From contig JAJPJN010000159.1 in NCBI GenBank assembly GCA_021324185.1, positions 1 through 44,268 of the forward strand: a stretch of DNA of 44,268 nt, given 5' to 3'. Under the pieces are notes generated by a model. The model worked only from the letters and a program-made list of their open reading frames with translations. It was not told the DNA's origin and made no database searches. The translations under genes and the position numbers were made by a program. The first letter of the stretch is position 1; every line of letters starts with the position of its first letter. The stretch is from Terriglobia bacterium (GTDB lineage: Bacteria > Acidobacteriota > Terriglobia > Bryobacterales > Bryobacteraceae). Shown here piece after piece: positions 35,731 to 43,070 of this stretch.

Positions 35731-37104
35731 GTGGAGCCGCTGCATCTGGTCCGTACGCTGGGTGTAAGCGACTTGGTCTGGCTGTATATGGCAGCGGTTG
35801 TGAATCTGAATTTTATTCCGGTGGTAGCGGCAGAAGGTGGCCGGGCGATCTGGCTTTGGGGCGCAGCGATTTTACTTTTTTTCATTCCTCAGGGCATTGC
35901 GGTGCTCGAATTTGCAGAGCGCATGCCGGGCGAAGGTGGTCTTTATTTGTGGACCAAGGAGACCTATGGTGATTTTTCAGGATTTGTGTGCGGCTGGTGC
36001 TATTGGCTCACGAATATGTTCTTCGTCCCATCACTATTGTTCTATGTCACCGGTGTGACAGCATACACGCGAGCAGGCAATCTGGCTGAAAACCGGCTCT
36101 TCTTCTTCGCTTTGACAACGGTGCTTCTTTGGCTGACGATTTTGGCTAATATTCGCGGCCTGGGAGTTGGCAAATGGGTGAACAATATTGGGGGCATCGG
36201 TTCTCTGGTGATAGCGTTCGCACTTGTCAGCTTGGCCGCGCTTGTCATTGGGCGAGAGAATCGGCCGGCATGGAATGCGTTTGCATTGGGAAGCATCCAT
36301 TCGTTTCCGCTTCCTATGCTGGCAGTTGTTTGCCTGGCCATGGTGGGTCTGGAAATTGGCCCGGTTATGGGAGACGAAGTGCATCATCCCAGGCGAACTT
36401 TTGCGCGATCGATTTTTTTGGGAGGCGTTTTGTGCGCCGTCACCTATGTGGGCGCTACGTTGGCATTAGTAGTGTCGGTTCCGCAATTGGAGATCGGCGT
36501 AGTTCAGGGCCTCATGCAGGCAATCGACCGGCTGAGCAAGGGACTCGGTGTGTCATGGGTTCTACTACCTTTGGCAGTGCTGATGGTCAGCTCCATTGTG
36601 GGCTCCACATCGGCATGGGTAAGCGGTTCTGCACGAATTCTGTTCGTTTGTGGATTAGATCGCTACCTTCCGAAAAGACTGGGACGGGTGCATCCGCGAT
36701 TCGGCTCCCCGCATGTAGCTCTCACAATGTTCGGCCTCTTATCATCGGCGATTATCGCTATGAGTTTTGCCGGAGCCTCGGTAAAGGACGCCTATCTGAC
36801 TTTGTTGGACTTAGCCGTCGCGCTTCAGATGATCTCTTACCTTTATCTTTTCGCTTCGTTGATGAGGTTGGCGTTTTCGAAGCGATTCGAGCGAGTATAC
36901 TTCCGACGCGCGCCGCTTTGCCTGGCCGGCGTTGTTGGATTGGCGATGACGCTGCTGGGATTCGTTGTGGCTTTTGTTCCATCGAGCCAGATTTCTTCCA
37001 TCTGGTCGTTTGAGCTGAAGATGTTTCTCACTTTCGGAATTCTGGTTGGTATCGGCTGCGGTCTGTTTGTTTACTACCGGAAGCAGAGATCAATTTCATC
37101 GTGA
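35731..37104 (+). CDS. Amino acid/amine permease (APC superfamily)
   Basis: A 457-residue inner-membrane transporter with about twelve spans. It begins MEPLHLVRTLGVSDLVWLYM, as is usual for this APC branch, and has the conserved EFAERMPGEGGLYLWTKETY in the TM2-loop region (PGEGG). MVGLEIGPVMGDEVHHPRRT lies in TM6, with the ARILFVCGLDRYLPKRLGRV segment later. GTG 35731 is chosen over TTG 35674 because the promoter lies between them. It is transcribed divergently from the aminotransferase-amidohydrolase-dehydrogenase operon, and its own promoter carries the same operator motif. It probably imports the amine or amino acid that those enzymes degrade. Confidence 0.92.
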   Translation: MEPLHLVRTLGVSDLVWLYMAAVVNLNFIPVVAAEGGRAIWLWGAAILLFFIPQGIAVLEFAERMPGEGGLYLWTKETYGDFSGFVCGWCYWLTNMFFVPSLLFYVTGVTAYTRAGNLAENRLFFFALTTVLLWLTILANIRGLGVGKWVNNIGGIGSLVIAFALVSLAALVIGRENRPAWNAFALGSIHSFPLPMLAVVCLAMVGLEIGPVMGDEVHHPRRTFARSIFLGGVLCAVTYVGATLALVVSVPQLEIGVVQGLMQAIDRLSKGLGVSWVLLPLAVLMVSSIVGSTSAWVSGSARILFVCGLDRYLPKRLGRVHPRFGSPHVALTMFGLLSSAIIAMSFAGASVKDAYLTLLDLAVALQMISYLYLFASLMRLAFSKRFERVYFRRAPLCLAGVVGLAMTLLGFVVAFVPSSQISSIWSFELKMFLTFGILVGIGCGLFVYYRKQRSISS

Positions 37105-37121
37105 ACTTACTCAGCATCAAC

Positions 37122-38831
37122 TTACTGCCATCCAGGTGCGCGGTAAACGAATCGTCCTCCTATGCAATTGAGAAGAACTTGCGTAGCGCCGATTTGACCA
37201 GGATCAACGGTTAGCAGATTTTGCGAGAGCAGCACAAAATCCGCCGCTTTACCGGGCGCGAGAGAACCTTCGGTTTTCTCGCGATGGCCCGCAAAAGCCG
37301 CATCGATGGTGTAGGCGCGCAAAGCTGTAGTTCTATCGACACGTTGCTGCGGCTGCCATCCTCCAGGTGGCTTGCTTTGTGCGGTCTGACGAGTGATCGC
37401 GACCTGTATTCCTTTAAACGGATTCTGTGTCACTACGGGCCAATCGCTGCCGAACGCCAAGCACGCGCCCGCTTTGTGCAAGCTCTGCCACGCGAAGCCG
37501 CGCGTTGCTCGCTCGGGGCCGACGCGCGTGGCCCAGACGTCCAGGATATTTGCATTTGGATCAGCGTGCAGTGGCTGCATACTGGCGATGACTCCTAGCG
37601 TATGGAAGCGTGGAATATCCGCCGCGCTGACGAGTTCGATGTGCTCTACACGATTACGCAGATCGGCGCTTTTGTTTCCGCGTTGGGCGGCTGCGTAGGC
37701 ATCCAAACAGAGGCGAACGGAAGCATCGCCAATTGCATGCGTAAAGATCTGATAGCCGAGCCGATTCACTTGTACTACGGCTCGCTTGTATTCGACCGGA
37801 TCCCAGAACAGTTTTCCATTGAGATGTGGATTATCGGAATACGGAGCGAGTAACACGGCGGTATGCGATTCGATGACCCCATCGAGGTAAAACTTAACAG
37901 CACCGGCGTGCAGCCATTCGTCGTGATAGTGGCGCGCTGCATCCCGGAACTCTTCGAGCCACACGCCTTCGGGCATTTGCGGCGCAGGCAGATATTGCGC
38001 CATGTAAAAGCGAAGTGTCAGTTCGCCCTGTGAGCGCAAGCGTGAATAGAGTGCGATCTCAGGCACGTCATACCCGGCGCTGTGAACGCGCGTCAGGCCG
38101 AGGCGGCGCGCCTCGGCTAATCCTGCGCGCAGTGCGTTCAACTTTTCCTGATCAGAGGGCGGCGGGATAACGCGGCGAATCAGATCCTGCGCCGGACGTT
38201 CTTTCAGGACACCAGTAGGCTCGCCTGTGGCAGGGTCGCGGACAATCACTCCTCCGGACGGGTCGGGCGTGTTTCGGGTGATGCCCGCAATGCTGAGAGC
38301 TTTGCTGTTCACCCAGGCGCTGTGGCCATCAAACGCACGCAGATAGGCAGGGCGATTAGGCAGTATTGCATCCAAATCTTTTTTATCCGGCAGTGCGGCT
38401 TGCCCAAAATTGGAGTAGGTCCAGCCGCGGCCCTGAATCCAAGAGGCGCCAGGGTGAGTATCTGCATATTGCCGGATACGCTGCTGCAATTCGTAGAGAT
38501 TCGATGCGCCTTCGAGATGAACACGCATCATTGTGAGCGAGCCTTCCAGGAAATGAATGTGGCAGTCGACCAATCCCGGCATAATGAAGCGCCCTTCCGC
38601 ATCGATCACCTGCATGCCGGGCTTCTTAAGGGCTGCGATTTCGCGATTACTACCTGCGGCGATGATCGCTCCCTTGGCAATGGCCAAAGCTTCCGCAAAG
38701 GGCTGGCGCGCATCCATAGTGAGAATACGGCCGTTGGTGACGAGAGTGCCTGCGCTTTGCCCCTCGATGGTCCAAGGAAAAAGGGGCACAGCGGTGGCTT
38801 TGAGAAAGCGGCGCCGGTTAATCGCGGGCAT
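37122..38831 (-). CDS. Exported amidohydrolase (YtcJ-like) with Tat signal
   Basis: A 569-residue paralogue of the cytoplasmic amidohydrolase at 31985-33571. Starting at ATG 38831 gives PAINRRRFLKATAVPLFPWT, a twin-arginine signal. Metal motif DCHIHFLEGSL; later VKFYLDGVIESHTAVLL, YQIFTHAIGDASVRL, NRVEHIELV and FGSDWPVVTQNPFKGIQVAI. The start overlaps the end of the upstream gene (38818-39597) by 14 bp, so they form one operon. Its place outside the cytoplasm suggests a first hydrolytic step on a substrate too large or too modified for the permease (inference). Convergent with the permease, 17 bp apart. Confidence 0.92.
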   Translation of the reverse strand: MPAINRRRFLKATAVPLFPWTIEGQSAGTLVTNGRILTMDARQPFAEALAIAKGAIIAAGSNREIAALKKPGMQVIDAEGRFIMPGLVDCHIHFLEGSLTMMRVHLEGASNLYELQQRIRQYADTHPGASWIQGRGWTYSNFGQAALPDKKDLDAILPNRPAYLRAFDGHSAWVNSKALSIAGITRNTPDPSGGVIVRDPATGEPTGVLKERPAQDLIRRVIPPPSDQEKLNALRAGLAEARRLGLTRVHSAGYDVPEIALYSRLRSQGELTLRFYMAQYLPAPQMPEGVWLEEFRDAARHYHDEWLHAGAVKFYLDGVIESHTAVLLAPYSDNPHLNGKLFWDPVEYKRAVVQVNRLGYQIFTHAIGDASVRLCLDAYAAAQRGNKSADLRNRVEHIELVSAADIPRFHTLGVIASMQPLHADPNANILDVWATRVGPERATRGFAWQSLHKAGACLAFGSDWPVVTQNPFKGIQVAITRQTAQSKPPGGWQPQQRVDRTTALRAYTIDAAFAGHREKTEGSLAPGKAADFVLLSQNLLTVDPGQIGATQVLLNCIGGRFVYRAPGWQ

Positions 38832-39597
38832 AGAGTTCGTCGGCAATGACCGCCTCTTTCTCGATACGGAGGTTCTGTTTATTTTCGCTAGCGGCCCTCC
38901 AAACTGCATCGCTTTGCAATTGCGCCCGGACTTTGGCGACTACCTGTTCGCGGCGGCCGAAACTTTCGTCGTCTTTGTATTTCAAAACAATAAGAGAATC
39001 CCAGGGCCTTCCTGCCGTGTACCGCTGCAGATACAACTGATAACCCGAAAGGACGTCCTCCTTCATCCAGCCGCTAAACTGTGGCAGGACGTAATCGTCC
39101 GCGTACTTCAGGTAAGCAGCCGTGGGGACGGAATACGCATAGGGAATGACGAAATATACCGGTGTCGGGGCACTTTTAGAGGAAAATGCCTGCCGGACGA
39201 GATCGACGGGGTACGTTTCGATACTCGCAACTATCGCAATCAGGGGCTCCGAAAGGCCCGCAGGCATGTTCGCTTCCACATGACGCCAGCGAGCTACCTG
39301 TTCATAGCTGCTGAAAGCCAGCAGCGCAAGCGCATCCCATGTATTTGTGTCAACGTACCGGCTGAACAGCAAGTGATATTCGAGCAGCATGCCCTCGGAC
39401 TTTAATTGCTCAAAATGAGGTAGCGTTTCGCGGCTAAGCCGCCGCCGGAACTCGACGCGCTGGGAGGGCTGGCATTTGTATTGAATTACTAATGCGACGG
39501 GACCGCTCCCCGCGGGATTTTGTAGCGGTGCGGCGCTGCCGGATAAACCGAGGAAGAAAGCAAAGGTGAGCAGCATAAGTAGATGAGCGCGCAGCAT
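38818..39597 (-). CDS. Exported protein of unknown function in the catabolic locus
   Basis: A 259-residue protein. The signal peptide LRAHLLMLLTFAFFLGLSGSAA supports ATG 39597; longer starts would put the signal inside the chain. The mature part has two similar halves: VALVIQYKCQPSQRVEFRRR with HFEQLKSEGMLLEYHLLFSR, and DYVLPQFSGWMKEDVLSGYQ with LYLQRY. Each could be a ferredoxin-like half of a dimeric alpha/beta barrel (NIPSNAP-like); I am not certain. It is first in an operon with the exported amidohydrolase. Its promoter lies in the operator region at 39601-39636. Confidence 0.72.
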   Translation of the reverse strand: MLRAHLLMLLTFAFFLGLSGSAAPLQNPAGSGPVALVIQYKCQPSQRVEFRRRLSRETLPHFEQLKSEGMLLEYHLLFSRYVDTNTWDALALLAFSSYEQVARWRHVEANMPAGLSEPLIAIVASIETYPVDLVRQAFSSKSAPTPVYFVIPYAYSVPTAAYLKYADDYVLPQFSGWMKEDVLSGYQLYLQRYTAGRPWDSLIVLKYKDDESFGRREQVVAKVRAQLQSDAVWRAASENKQNLRIEKEAVIADELYARD

Positions 39598-39600
39598 AAA

Positions 39601-39636
39601 CTTACGAAGTTTGCACAAATTCCGTAAGGTTGTCAA
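39601..39636 (-). promoter_or_regulatory. Operator-like region D with promoter of the exported operon
   Basis: On the minus strand TTGACA (39631-39636), 17 nt, then CAAACT forms a promoter just before ATG 39597. Overlapping it on the plus strand are CTTACGA-AGTTT-GCACAAA (39601-39619) and TTTGCAC-AAATT-CCGTAAG (39610-39628), each a diverged form of the 40631-40649 palindrome. The outer arms CTTACG/CGTAAG (39601-39606, 39623-39628) are themselves complementary. The regulator gene starts on the other side, so the region may also serve autoregulation. Confidence 0.5.
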
Positions 39637-39653
39637 ATTGCAACAAGTGACAG

Positions 39654-40529
39654 ATGGCACCGGTTTTATACTTGACGCAAGGAATGGCCCAAGCGAAGAA
39701 GAGAGCGCGCCGGCAAATAGGAGTGCGGCCTCACGCGCCTGAAGGGGCGCTCAGGATTGGCAAAGTGGCCCAAACGTTGGGAATCTCTGCGTCGATGATT
39801 CGCGCTTGGGAGAAACTGGGACTGATTCGCCCCGCGCGCACCGACAGTGCTTATCGGCTATACGGCAGGGAGGACATCCGCATCTTGCGCCGCGCCGTCT
39901 ACCTGCGGCGGGTTAGCGGCTTGAACGCCCCGGCCATTCTCAAACAGCTCCGCGAGGAGGGCCTGGTTTCCACCCGGCGGGTGGGGGGCGCCGATACAGC
40001 GTCGATTGGGCCGCGTTTGCGCAATTTGCGTGTGCAGCGCGGCGAGTCATTGGCCACCGTCGCACGCGCATTGAATCTATCGATCGGTTTTCTGAGCAAC
40101 CTGGAGCGCTCGCAAAGCAGCGCGTCAGTCGGCATTGCTCACAAGCTTGCGCATTACTACGGCGCGAACCTTCTCGATTTCTTTAGCTCTTCTGCGAATG
40201 CGGGCCCATTGGTTCGCGCAGATCAAAGAAAGCGTTTGCAAGGCGGCGAGGGCGTGGAGATGGAGTTGCTGGCGTGGGGAAAAATTGTGATGGAGCCGCA
40301 CCTGTTTCGAATCGGACCGGGCGCGGGGAGCATTGAGCCCTATTCGCACGAAGGCGAAGAGTTTTTGTTCGTGATCAAGGGCCGGTTAAATATCGCGCTT
40401 GATAGCCAGGAGTACCGGTTGCGCACCGGCGACAGCTTTTATTTCCAGAGTTCGACCCAGCATCGGTGGGAAAACCCGGGCTCGACGGAAACGCTGGTGC
40501 TTTGGGTCAATACGCCGCCCACTTTTTAA
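39654..40529 (+). CDS. Transcription regulator with MerR, XRE and cupin domains
   Basis: A 291-residue protein with three modules. Residues about 33-100 are a MerR-type winged helix (LRIGKVAQTLGISASMIRAW, LIRPARTDSAYRLYGREDIR). Residues about 118-178 are an XRE helix-turn-helix (LRNLRVQRGESLATVARALN, LSIGFLSNLERSQSSASV). Residues about 210-289 are a cupin (PYSHEGEEFLFVIKGRLNIA, YRLRTGDSFYFQSSTQHRW), which in XRE-cupin regulators such as PuuR senses the substrate. Two DNA-binding domains in one chain are unusual. The ATG at 39654 is used; ATG 39684, giving MAQAKKRARRQ, is a real alternative. It lies in the middle of the catabolic locus, between operator-like sites D and C, and is the obvious candidate to bind all four sites. 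Confidence 0.88.
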   Translation: MAPVLYLTQGMAQAKKRARRQIGVRPHAPEGALRIGKVAQTLGISASMIRAWEKLGLIRPARTDSAYRLYGREDIRILRRAVYLRRVSGLNAPAILKQLREEGLVSTRRVGGADTASIGPRLRNLRVQRGESLATVARALNLSIGFLSNLERSQSSASVGIAHKLAHYYGANLLDFFSSSANAGPLVRADQRKRLQGGEGVEMELLAWGKIVMEPHLFRIGPGAGSIEPYSHEGEEFLFVIKGRLNIALDSQEYRLRTGDSFYFQSSTQHRWENPGSTETLVLWVNTPPTF

Positions 40530-40591
40530 CGCACACGCCCAATCTTGGCCCTGCTCGGGTCTACAACATCCACAGAGCATTCAGTTAATGC

Positions 40592-40621
40592 TTGACACTG
40601 GCCTGCGGTTACGAGTATTCT
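40592..40621 (+). promoter_or_regulatory. Promoter of the second aminotransferase operon
   Basis: TTGACA (40592-40597), an 18-nt spacer and TATTCT (40616-40621) predict a start near 40628. This lies just before the palindrome at 40631-40649 and about 70 nt before ATG 40697. Confidence 0.65.
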
Positions 40622-40630
40622 CGATCAAAG

Positions 40631-40649
40631 CTTGCGAAATTATCGCAAG
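40631..40649 (+). promoter_or_regulatory. Operator-like palindrome C, best copy
   Basis: CTTGCGA-AATTA-TCGCAAG: perfect 7-base arms around five bases. It starts within about 3 nt of the predicted transcription start, an ideal repressor position. Related, weaker sites occur at 35631-35649, 35712-35730 and 39601-39628, all in promoters of the same locus. Confidence 0.7.
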
Positions 40650-40696
40650 GTTGTCGTTTGGATGGATTGCAAAGCCGTACCGGACCTAAACGCTCG

Positions 40697-42037
40697 ATGA
40701 AATCGATTCTGCTGAAGACCTCCATCCCCGGGCCGCGCTCGTCGGAGCTAGCGCGCCGAAGAGATAGTGCCGTGGCGCGCGGTGTGTACCAGAGCACGCC
40801 GATTTTTGTCAGACAAACGGAAGGAGCGGTGATCGTAGATGTTGACGGTAATCGTTTCATCGATTTAGCGGGCGGTATTGGATGCCTGAACGCGGGGCAC
40901 CGGCCCGAAGCAGTCGTCGATGCGATACGCCGGCAGGCGGAGTCATATCTGCACACTTGCTTCATGGTGACGCCTTATGAGCCATATGTACGGCTGGCGG
41001 AAAAGTTGAATGAATTAGCGCCGGGCCCCGGCCTGAAAAAGACTGTGTTCTTCAACAGCGGCGCGGAGGCAGTGGAAAACGGTGTAAAAATTGCGCGCGC
41101 TTATACCCGACGGCCCGCGATTCTTTGTTTCGAAGATGCGTTTCATGGGCGCACTATGATGGCTCTTTCGCTCACCAGCAAGACGCATCCGTATAAAGCA
41201 GGATTTGGGCCGTTTGCGAGTGAGGTGTATCGTGCGCCTCTTGCAAGCTGTTACTGCAAGAACGGGACAGACTTTGCGAATGTTCTAGAAGACATTTTTG
41301 CGCGGAGTGTAGCTGCTGAGTCTATTGCAGCGGTGATTGTCGAGCCGGTTCTGGGTGAGGGCGGATTCTTTGCTCCGCCGCCCGAGTTTTTTACGACGTT
41401 GCAGAGCCTCTGCCGCCGCAACGGCATTCTGCTTATCGCGGATGAAATACAAACCGGATTCGCGCGCACCGGCCACATGTTTGCGAGCGAGCACTTCGGA
41501 TTCGAGCCGGACCTGCTTTTGACTGCAAAGACGCTGGGCGGAGGTCTTCCACTGGCAGCGGTGACGGGCAAAGCCGAAATCATGGATCATACGCCACCCG
41601 GATCGCTCGGCGGCACTTTTGGGGGTAATCCTCTGGCATGTGCGGCAGCGCTTGCCACTATCGAAATTATTGAGCGCGAGGGCCTGTGCGATCGCGCCCG
41701 TTTTCTGGGTGAGCGTTTTCGAAAGCGCGCCAGCAACTGGGCCAAACGGTACTGCTTTATCACGGACGTAAGGGGGCTCGGCGCCATGCAGGCTTTCGAG
41801 TTTACGCGGGATGGAGACCGCGACGAACTAGCCTCCGCGCTGACAAGATTCTGCCTGACAAACGGCGTCATCCTTTTGACCGCCGGAACCTATTCGAATG
41901 TCGTGAGATTGCTGATGCCGTTGGTGATTACCGACGCCGAATTCGAGGAAGCGATGGAGGTGGTGGAGCGTGGGTTGGCTGCACTTGAAACCGAGCGCGC
42001 CCCGGACCTTGTCACTTCCGGGAGACCATCGCTTTGA
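40697..42037 (+). CDS. Class III aminotransferase (GABA/omega-amino acid type)
   Basis: A 446-residue PLP enzyme resembling 4-aminobutyrate and related omega-aminotransferases. Motifs: GAVIVDVDGNRFIDLAGGIG, TVFFNSGAEAVENGVKIARA, FEDAFHGRTMMALSLTSK, IADEIQTGFARTGHMF with Asp and Gln contacting PLP, and the PLP lysine in LTAKTLGGGLPLAAV. Start ATG 40697 (MKSILLKTSIPGP) lies downstream of the promoter and palindrome; an earlier in-frame ATG at 40588-40592 would lie in the -35. It is a paralogue of the aminotransferase half of the fusion at 33568-35613 and shares the IPGP N-terminus. The stop overlaps the next gene by one base. Confidence 0.93.
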   Translation: MKSILLKTSIPGPRSSELARRRDSAVARGVYQSTPIFVRQTEGAVIVDVDGNRFIDLAGGIGCLNAGHRPEAVVDAIRRQAESYLHTCFMVTPYEPYVRLAEKLNELAPGPGLKKTVFFNSGAEAVENGVKIARAYTRRPAILCFEDAFHGRTMMALSLTSKTHPYKAGFGPFASEVYRAPLASCYCKNGTDFANVLEDIFARSVAAESIAAVIVEPVLGEGGFFAPPPEFFTTLQSLCRRNGILLIADEIQTGFARTGHMFASEHFGFEPDLLLTAKTLGGGLPLAAVTGKAEIMDHTPPGSLGGTFGGNPLACAAALATIEIIEREGLCDRARFLGERFRKRASNWAKRYCFITDVRGLGAMQAFEFTRDGDRDELASALTRFCLTNGVILLTAGTYSNVVRLLMPLVITDAEFEEAMEVVERGLAALETERAPDLVTSGRPSL

Positions 42038-43053
42038 TGAATAAGAAAACGATTCTGCTGGGAACTGCCCTAATTGCGCTAGGTATCCTCCCGGTGTTAG
42101 CACAGGAAATTGCGCCACCGAAGGAAGGCGAGCTGAATAAGTACATCAGCCGCGATCCGAAAGATGTGATGACCGCTCTCAACCTGCTGACGCAAAACAT
42201 TTACGAAGAGGAAGTGGACACGAGCCTTGTCCTGTTTCTGCTGCAGTACGGGAACCACGTCCATGTGCGGCGATTTTTCTATCCGGCAGCTGACAGAGAA
42301 ATGGTTCCGGCATATATTTTCACACCAGCGAGCTTACAACAAAACGTGCGCGCGCCGGGGCTGTTGATAGTGCACGGCGGATTCCACGAAAAGCTGGACT
42401 GGCGCTACTTTCACCTGATTGATCTGGCGGTCTCTAAGGGTTACGTCGTGATGTTTCCCGAATACCGCGGCAGCAGCGGCTACGGCGAGCAAAACTTCAA
42501 AAACGATTATGGCGTCACTGATGTCGCCGACGTGCTCTCCGCGGGGGATTATCTGAAGACGCAGAACGATGTTGATCCGGCAAGAATCGGAATCCTGGGA
42601 CATAGCCGTGGAGGAATGACTACGCTGCTGGCGATTGAACGTGACCCGAAACGATTTCAAGTTGCAGTGGATATTGCCGGGCTGGCCGACTTTCTCGCTT
42701 ACATGAGCTATAAGCCGGACGACCGCCGGATGGAAGTAGCCAAAGAGCCGCACTTCAAGGGACAGTTGCCAATTGACAATCTGGCTGCCTACATGGACAT
42801 AACGCCGCTGAACTATGTGGATAAGATCCAGACTCCTCTGCTGGTGCTAGCGACCACTGGAGACAAAATTGTGCCATACGCGCTGAATAGCGGCCGGCTA
42901 ATCGAGCTTTTAAAAGCGCACGGAAAAGTATTTGACTCGCACACTTACACCAACGCACCGGGCGGCCATGTGTTTCTGTTTGGCGACAGCGAAGAGGCGC
43001 GTGACTGCTTCGAGCGAGCATTTGACTGGCTCGGCAAATACCTCAAGCCGTGA
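42037..43053 (+). CDS. Exported alpha/beta hydrolase of prolyl-oligopeptidase type
   Basis: A 338-residue S9-like hydrolase. The signal peptide KKTILLGTALIALGILPVLAQ sends it out of the cytoplasm. Core motifs: LLIVHGGFHEKLDWRYFHLI, FPEYRGSSGYGEQNF, nucleophile Ser190 in GHSRGGM, acid in LATTGDKIVPYA, and His in NAPGGHVFLFGD. There is no N-terminal propeller, so it is a stand-alone catalytic domain that may act on small peptides, amides or esters. The ATG at 42037 overlaps the aminotransferase stop (TGATG), indicating translational coupling. Confidence 0.9.
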   Translation: MNKKTILLGTALIALGILPVLAQEIAPPKEGELNKYISRDPKDVMTALNLLTQNIYEEEVDTSLVLFLLQYGNHVHVRRFFYPAADREMVPAYIFTPASLQQNVRAPGLLIVHGGFHEKLDWRYFHLIDLAVSKGYVVMFPEYRGSSGYGEQNFKNDYGVTDVADVLSAGDYLKTQNDVDPARIGILGHSRGGMTTLLAIERDPKRFQVAVDIAGLADFLAYMSYKPDDRRMEVAKEPHFKGQLPIDNLAAYMDITPLNYVDKIQTPLLVLATTGDKIVPYALNSGRLIELLKAHGKVFDSHTYTNAPGGHVFLFGDSEEARDCFERAFDWLGKYLKP

Positions 43054-43070
43054 ATATTGAGAGGTACGGA

